DNA of 18,344 bases from Candidatus Marinamargulisbacteria bacterium SCGC AG-343-D04 (GTDB lineage Bacteria; Margulisbacteria; Marinamargulisbacteria; GCA-2716485; GCA-002719695), in contig QFBQ01000032.1 in the NCBI GenBank assembly GCA_003265885.1, positions 1 through 18,344 on the forward strand. The letters run 5' to 3'. Under the pieces are notes generated by a model. It was not told the DNA's origin. It saw only the letters and a list, made by a program, of their open reading frames with translations, and did not search any database. This document shows positions 14,487-18,344 of the stretch, piece by piece. A program made the position numbers and the translations under genes. How positions within the stretch are numbered: the stretch's first letter is position 1; each line of letters starts with the position of its first letter.

Positions 14487-14838
14487 AAGTTTATATAAAT
14501 AGAATGACCATCATTACAACAAATAGGATTAAATACATCAATATCATGCATTAAAGGGCGCCTCATGCAGCCTAGTTCTACAATAGTTTTACCTTCGATA
14601 AAGTTAAACAATGCAACAGTATTTTCCAAAACTGACATTCTATTGAGTGATTCTCTTTTAAAATAATATGATCTGCATTGAAATGCTCAATTATTGAAAG
14701 AGGGCCAACTTTATTATGTGCAGAAAATAATAGCTTAGAAATTACTTTATTGTTTCCTGGGTAAACATAAAATAAAAGATCTACATCTTGTTTTACGAGT
14801 GCCACTTTTAGCTTTTTTTGATTTGGTATATGTTTCAT
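14483..14838 (-). pseudogene. Truncated and frameshifted methyltransferase-like remnant
   Basis: Two minus-strand frames appear to be pieces of former genes. Upstream, from the ATG at 14838, one frame reads KLKVALVKQDVDLLFYVYPG and later FSAHNKVGPLSIIEHFNADH, then loses sense near 14650. The overlapping second frame reads NRMSVLENTVALFNFIEGK, then TIVELGCMRRPLMHDIDVFN and CCNDGHS, and stops at 14483. IVELGC with the following CCNDGHS segment looks like the start of a class I methyltransferase, but everything after motif I is missing. The end coincides with the stop of the plus-strand methyltransferase (14484-14486), as expected for a recombination junction. Whether the two frames were one gene or two is unclear. 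No active product is expected. Confidence 0.45.
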
Positions 14839-15015
14839 TGGTTAAATGTGATAATAGCAAATTACAAATAAAGATAGAGGTAAGATAATGAAAAGGATTG
14901 AGGCAGCGTTGTAAGGAGTTTTGGGAAAGTCGAAATTTGAATAGGATAAAGACTCTGAAAATGTTTAAAATAAACTCAAAATGGGTATATATTAGATAGG
15001 TTAACAACATTGTTT
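14839..15015. other. AT-rich gap upstream of the PorV-like gene
   Basis: This 177-base stretch separates the minus-strand remnant from the PorV-like gene and should hold the promoter of the porV-adhesin unit. No convincing -35/-10 pair, terminator or RNA gene was found. Confidence 0.3.
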
Positions 15016-15125
15016 ATGGGGGGTCAGGGTTCTTAAAACTTAATAAGTCTGTAAAGAGTCTACTTATTATCGGAATAACACTCTTATCTTATCAGTCACT
15101 AGACGCTAGTGTAGGAACACATTCG
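15016..15125 (+). other. Signal-peptide coding stretch without a usual in-frame start; ATG plus G6 tract
   Basis: The frame of the PorV-like gene stays open upstream to a stop at 14997-14999 and encodes a clear signal peptide: LKLNKSVK (basic), LLIIGITLLSYQSL (hydrophobic), then DAS before the expected mature start VGTHSMQFSK. No ATG, GTG, TTG or CTG occurs in this frame between the stop and 15126. An ATG at 15016-15018 followed by a run of G (15018-15023, six G) is in a different frame; one more G would place it exactly in frame as M-G-G-S-G-F-L-K-L-N-K. This suggests a start-site slippage tract, a sequencing error, or an unusual start codon. Confidence 0.6.
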
Positions 15126-15941
15126 ATGCAATTTTCGAAACTGGTTTCTACACCTAGAGCTAGTGCTTTGGGAGATGCGGTCACGGCATTAAATACCAGT
15201 CATGCCGTATATATTAATCCTGCTTCCATTGCATCTCAAAAAGGGAGTATGTTGACGTCCCAACTCTTTCACTACGTCGAAGATATCTCCTATAAAAGTA
15301 TGCAGTTTACACATGCATTTGAAAATACGGTGCTAGGAATTAGCTATAATTGGCTAGATTACGGGGCTTATTCAAAAACAACCACGTCGGACAAAGAAGG
15401 AGCCCATTCCGGATCTGTTTCAAATTCATCAAAGGTCGTTGTTTTTACGATGGCAAGACGGTTCTTTAATGTGAATACAGGCCTGTCTTTTAAATCATTT
15501 AGAGAAAAATTAGCGAATTATAAAGCAAAACAAAGCAGTCTAGATCTTGGCCTATTATGGTCTGTTAATTCCCAATTTTCTTTAGGAGCCTCTATAAACG
15601 ATATTAGCTTATCAAAAGCAGTGTTTATCAATGATGAAGCCTCTTTAGAACAGGTGTCTCGAATTGGGATGTCATTGAAGCCCCGCATCTTTAAATCAAA
15701 AATTCACATCATGACAGACGCAATTTTGAAATATAACTCTGATCTATCAGTCGCTTCAGGAATAGACATTTCCTTACACCCTAAATGTAGTGTTAGAGCA
15801 GGGTTTACCACTATTTCAGATATTATAGGTCCCACATTTGGATTAGGGTTTTTATCGGACTCGTTTGAGTGTGATTTCTCGTATCGTCCAAGTAAGGTTT
15901 TTAATGATATTTATCGAATGGCATTGAATTTGTACTTTTAG
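15126..15941 (+). CDS. PorV/PorQ-like outer-membrane beta-barrel protein
   Basis: 271 residues from the first in-frame ATG, but the true product probably starts about 35 residues earlier with a signal peptide (see 15016-15125). The mature N-terminus VGTHSMQFSKL, then TPRASALGDAVTA and YINPASIAS (29-37, with the NPAS motif), is the PorV/PorQ hallmark. Alternating hydrophobic strands fill the rest and the chain ends in the aromatic ALNLYF, as in outer-membrane barrels. In Bacteroidota PorV works with the type IX secretion system, moving cargo to the surface; related proteins exist in several other phyla where the role is less clear. The next gene, four bases on, encodes a giant surface protein, which may be cargo or a partner. 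An AGGA nine bases before the 15126 ATG could drive an internal, signal-less form. Confidence 0.8.
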   Translation: MQFSKLVSTPRASALGDAVTALNTSHAVYINPASIASQKGSMLTSQLFHYVEDISYKSMQFTHAFENTVLGISYNWLDYGAYSKTTTSDKEGAHSGSVSNSSKVVVFTMARRFFNVNTGLSFKSFREKLANYKAKQSSLDLGLLWSVNSQFSLGASINDISLSKAVFINDEASLEQVSRIGMSLKPRIFKSKIHIMTDAILKYNSDLSVASGIDISLHPKCSVRAGFTTISDIIGPTFGLGFLSDSFECDFSYRPSKVFNDIYRMALNLYF

Positions 15942-15945
15942 AACC

Positions 15946-18344
15946 ATGAACATAAATAAACTATGGATCATATTATTTTCAATACTTTGGATAGTATCAT
16001 CTGTGCTCTATGCAAATACAGCGAAAGAAATAGATATCCTTGATTCTGGAGGACATAAACAATCATCAGAGCACTATAATCTAGTATTTCAGTCTGTGGC
16101 TCCCGTGTTTAATAGTGTTCAACAAAGTGATTCTTATATAAATATCAGTGGGACTCATTTTAGCTCAAAAGTTCATGATGTTACGGGTTTTAATGAGGGA
16201 TTCGAAAGTAAAGATGTAACACTCAATGCTACGGTATCGGGCTTAATCGCATCTCGTGTTCAATTTCAAGTCAAAACAACGTCCAACCATCTTATTGATT
16301 TTTCAGGTCAAGATGATACCTCCAATAGTGGAGGATGGGCTACTGTATGGGACTCAACAGTGGATACAGACCATTACAAAGCCAATCATTATCATGAGGT
16401 TTCATTTAGAGCGAGAGTCTTTGATGGTTTATCATGGAGTGCTTGGGATATCTCTAGTAAGAGTACACTTATTGATAATGTAGCTCCTATCATTCAGAAC
16501 AATAATATATCAGAACCGATTTTTTCACCTAATAATTTTACGTCAGTTGGCATAAAAGATGAGTCTGAAATTTCATTTGATGTTACGGAACGATATTTTG
16601 AAGAGTGGGAGTTAAAGATGATCAGAGATGATGGGTTTGAAGTAAGATCTATAACAAGTTCATCTTCAGATTTTCCTACTAGTATAACGTGGAATGGAAC
16701 AGGAGATGATTCTAGTTTTGTTGAAGATGGAGTATATACAGTCAGTCTTGATGTGACGGATAAAGCGGGAAATATAACGCATGAAGAGAAAAGTATTAGC
16801 GTGGATAATTCATCCCCGGTTCTTCAAAGTATGGTCTTTAATGGAGTAGGAAAAGATCTGAACTCACAAAAAGGGGACTTACAATCAAACTGGACAATTA
16901 CAGACGAGTTCAAGGAAGGGTTAGAATACTCCATTAGTTTGAGCTCGATGAGTCCTCCTGTTAAGTCTATCGACTCGTTAGTGTTGTGGCTAGATGCCGG
17001 AGATGATTCCGTCTTAACGTTAAGTGGGTCGAATGTGACGCATTGGCTAGATAAAAGTAATATGGGAAATAATTTTGTAGAAGATGAAAGTTCACCTCCT
17101 CCTACTATCATAGCTGATGCAGTTGGAGGGTTTAATGCCGTAAAATTACCGGATATTACAAATAAACTCATTTCAAGCATTAATTTTTCACAAGGGAATA
17201 TACGAACATATGCGGTTGTATCAGATAATGAAACCTGGAAAATCGTGAGTTCCAATATCACATTAAGTGAAGATGAGAGGCTCATATTAGGAGATTCCAG
17301 TTTCTTACCCTATGTAGAGTTTGCTGAAATATTACTCTTTAATGAGTCTTTATCTGTATCTCAAATCCAGACGATAGAATCATATCTGAATTACAAGTGG
17401 CAATTAAGCAATGATGAACCCTATTATGTTCAAAGTACAAATCAAAGTGCGGACAGTTGGGGTAAAAGTAATGTGGATGATAGTACCTATTTTCAATTAA
17501 GAGTGATTACCTCAGATGAAGCAGGTAATACCTTAACAGCCTATTCTGATACCATTCAAACTCCAGATAGAACGGCTCCTCAAATTAAGGATGAATTTGT
17601 CAGTATATCTGGAATAGAAGATATAACGTGGATAAGTCATTTATCAGATAAAAAAGAAGATAATATAAGTCCTTTATCATTGCTAACGTGGACTCCAGAA
17701 CTGATCACAGTCGCCGAAAATGCTATAAAATCATCTGAAGATGCGCTACTTGCTGCTAATCCTGTAAATAATGGATTATCCATTCAATTTATTCCATCAC
17801 CCAATGTCAATACAGATCCCTTTGATACGGAAGGTAATCTTTATGGAAAACAAGAGGCATGGATTCATATTACATTAGAAGATGCGGAAGGAAATACTTC
17901 TCAAAAAGATATTCAAATACATATTCAACCTGTCAATGATGCTCCAGAGTTTATAGACATTGTTCAAAGTAATCTAGTATACGACTCTACGAATAGTATT
18001 ATTTACAATATTAAGTTTGATGAAGATACAGCTGGACCAACAGTGACCTTAGATAACTTTGTTCATGATATAGACAATATAAAAGCAGATTTAAATTGGT
18101 CCGTTTCGGATGATGATTTTTATTTAGATGACAGTGTAGGAGGAGGAGAACAAGTTTTTAGAAAAAAAGATACAAATACAATGAGTGTTATTTTGGGTGA
18201 TGAATCAAGTAATCACTCTATGAATTTTCAATCGTTAGCGAACTGGTATGGAGATGAAGACTTAATACTTTCGGTACAAGATCCGGATGCATTAACGGTG
18301 TCACAAAGTATTACAGTGAGGGTATGGCCAGTGAACGATGCTCC
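15946..18344 (+). CDS. Giant secreted multidomain surface protein (Ig-like, LamG-like, cadherin-like), cut by window edge
   Basis: The frame is open from the ATG at 15946 to the window end, 799 residues with no stop. A signal peptide (about 1-24: NINKLWIILFSILWIVSSV, then YANT) is followed by Ig/fibronectin-like sequence. Residues about 209-288 resemble a FlgD-like Ig domain (SITWNGTGDDS, DGVYTVSLDVTDKAGN). Residues about 345-485 form a LamG/concanavalin-like lectin domain (LVLWLDAGDDS, THWLDKSNMGN, EILLFNESLS, ESYLNYKW). The C-terminal part has cadherin-like repeats marked by PVNDAP at about 662 and PVNDA at about 795, a spacing of 133 residues. Such proteins act as adhesins or substrate-binding surface proteins, and calcium binding is plausible in the cadherin-like part. 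The ATG lies four bases after the PorV-like stop, so they form an operon. No ribosome-binding site is evident. The anchoring or sorting end is outside the window. Confidence 0.85.
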   Translation, partial: MNINKLWIILFSILWIVSSVLYANTAKEIDILDSGGHKQSSEHYNLVFQSVAPVFNSVQQSDSYINISGTHFSSKVHDVTGFNEGFESKDVTLNATVSGLIASRVQFQVKTTSNHLIDFSGQDDTSNSGGWATVWDSTVDTDHYKANHYHEVSFRARVFDGLSWSAWDISSKSTLIDNVAPIIQNNNISEPIFSPNNFTSVGIKDESEISFDVTERYFEEWELKMIRDDGFEVRSITSSSSDFPTSITWNGTGDDSSFVEDGVYTVSLDVTDKAGNITHEEKSISVDNSSPVLQSMVFNGVGKDLNSQKGDLQSNWTITDEFKEGLEYSISLSSMSPPVKSIDSLVLWLDAGDDSVLTLSGSNVTHWLDKSNMGNNFVEDESSPPPTIIADAVGGFNAVKLPDITNKLISSINFSQGNIRTYAVVSDNETWKIVSSNITLSEDERLILGDSSFLPYVEFAEILLFNESLSVSQIQTIESYLNYKWQLSNDEPYYVQSTNQSADSWGKSNVDDSTYFQLRVITSDEAGNTLTAYSDTIQTPDRTAPQIKDEFVSISGIEDITWISHLSDKKEDNISPLSLLTWTPELITVAENAIKSSEDALLAANPVNNGLSIQFIPSPNVNTDPFDTEGNLYGKQEAWIHITLEDAEGNTSQKDIQIHIQPVNDAPEFIDIVQSNLVYDSTNSIIYNIKFDEDTAGPTVTLDNFVHDIDNIKADLNWSVSDDDFYLDDSVGGGEQVFRKKDTNTMSVILGDESSNHSMNFQSLANWYGDEDLILSVQDPDALTVSQSITVRVWPVNDA

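Noticed and set aside
14747..15010. 87-residue hydrophobic minus-strand frame before the PorV-like gene
   Set aside because: It overlaps the better-supported remnant frame, is low-complexity AT-rich sequence, and shows no conserved motif or ribosome-binding site.
16824..17285. Long open frame on the minus strand inside the giant surface protein
   Set aside because: It is antisense to a continuous plus-strand frame with clear signal peptide and domain motifs. Its translation has no recognisable motif.
1..18344. CRISPR arrays, rRNA, insertion sequences or transposases
   Set aside because: No regularly spaced direct repeats, rRNA-like sequence, transposase motifs or terminal inverted repeats with target duplications were seen by eye.

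Overview
The window looks like an AT-rich bacterial chromosome segment from a lineage with an outer membrane that is not a familiar proteobacterium. The organism is not identified. The clues are a PorV/PorQ-like outer-membrane barrel, a very large Ig/lectin-type surface protein, LemA-like and YggT membrane proteins, QueH, and few Shine-Dalgarno sequences. Uncultured phyla such as Margulisbacteria, Elusimicrobiota or Omnitrophota would fit, but this is inference only.

Layout. (1) 1-4136, minus strand, is a glycan-assembly operon read right to left: GT2 glycosyltransferase, MsbA/PglK-type ABC exporter, a decayed FkbM-type methyltransferase, a DUF268 methyltransferase-like protein, and a second GT2 enzyme cut by the window edge. 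(2) 4352-7004, plus strand, holds a GT-C (ArnT/PMT-like) membrane glycosyltransferase and a GtrB/DPM-type polyprenyl-phosphate glycosyltransferase. These two could form a donor-acceptor pair for extracytoplasmic sugar transfer. (3) 7015-9302 carries queH (minus), a stand-alone UmuD-like S24 peptidase (plus) and a GT-B glycosyltransferase (minus). The shared queH/umuD promoter region has two overlapping inverted repeats. Two convergent gene pairs end in inverted repeats whose outer ends are the two stop codons. (4) 9577-10872 encodes an unrecognised Ser-rich protein with short internal repeats. (5) 10926-12544, minus strand, is a compact lemA-like/proC/yggT cluster. (6) 13028-14838 is a very AT-rich accessory patch: an unknown protein overlapping a SAM methyltransferase, followed by truncated and frameshifted remnants on the other strand. 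(7) 15018-18344 carries the PorV-like barrel, whose signal-peptide coding stretch has no usual in-frame start codon, and 4 bp later a giant secreted multidomain protein that runs off the window.

The main theme is cell-surface glycan synthesis and export plus an outer-membrane/surface-protein module, with housekeeping genes (proC, yggT, queH) in between. Several decayed genes suggest turnover of glycan-modification genes. I do not see a complete, clearly new defence or mobile system. The most unusual items are the PorV start with its G6 tract, the Ser-rich repeat protein, the nested operator-like repeats before the UmuD-like gene, and the gene remnants beside the 13830 methyltransferase.
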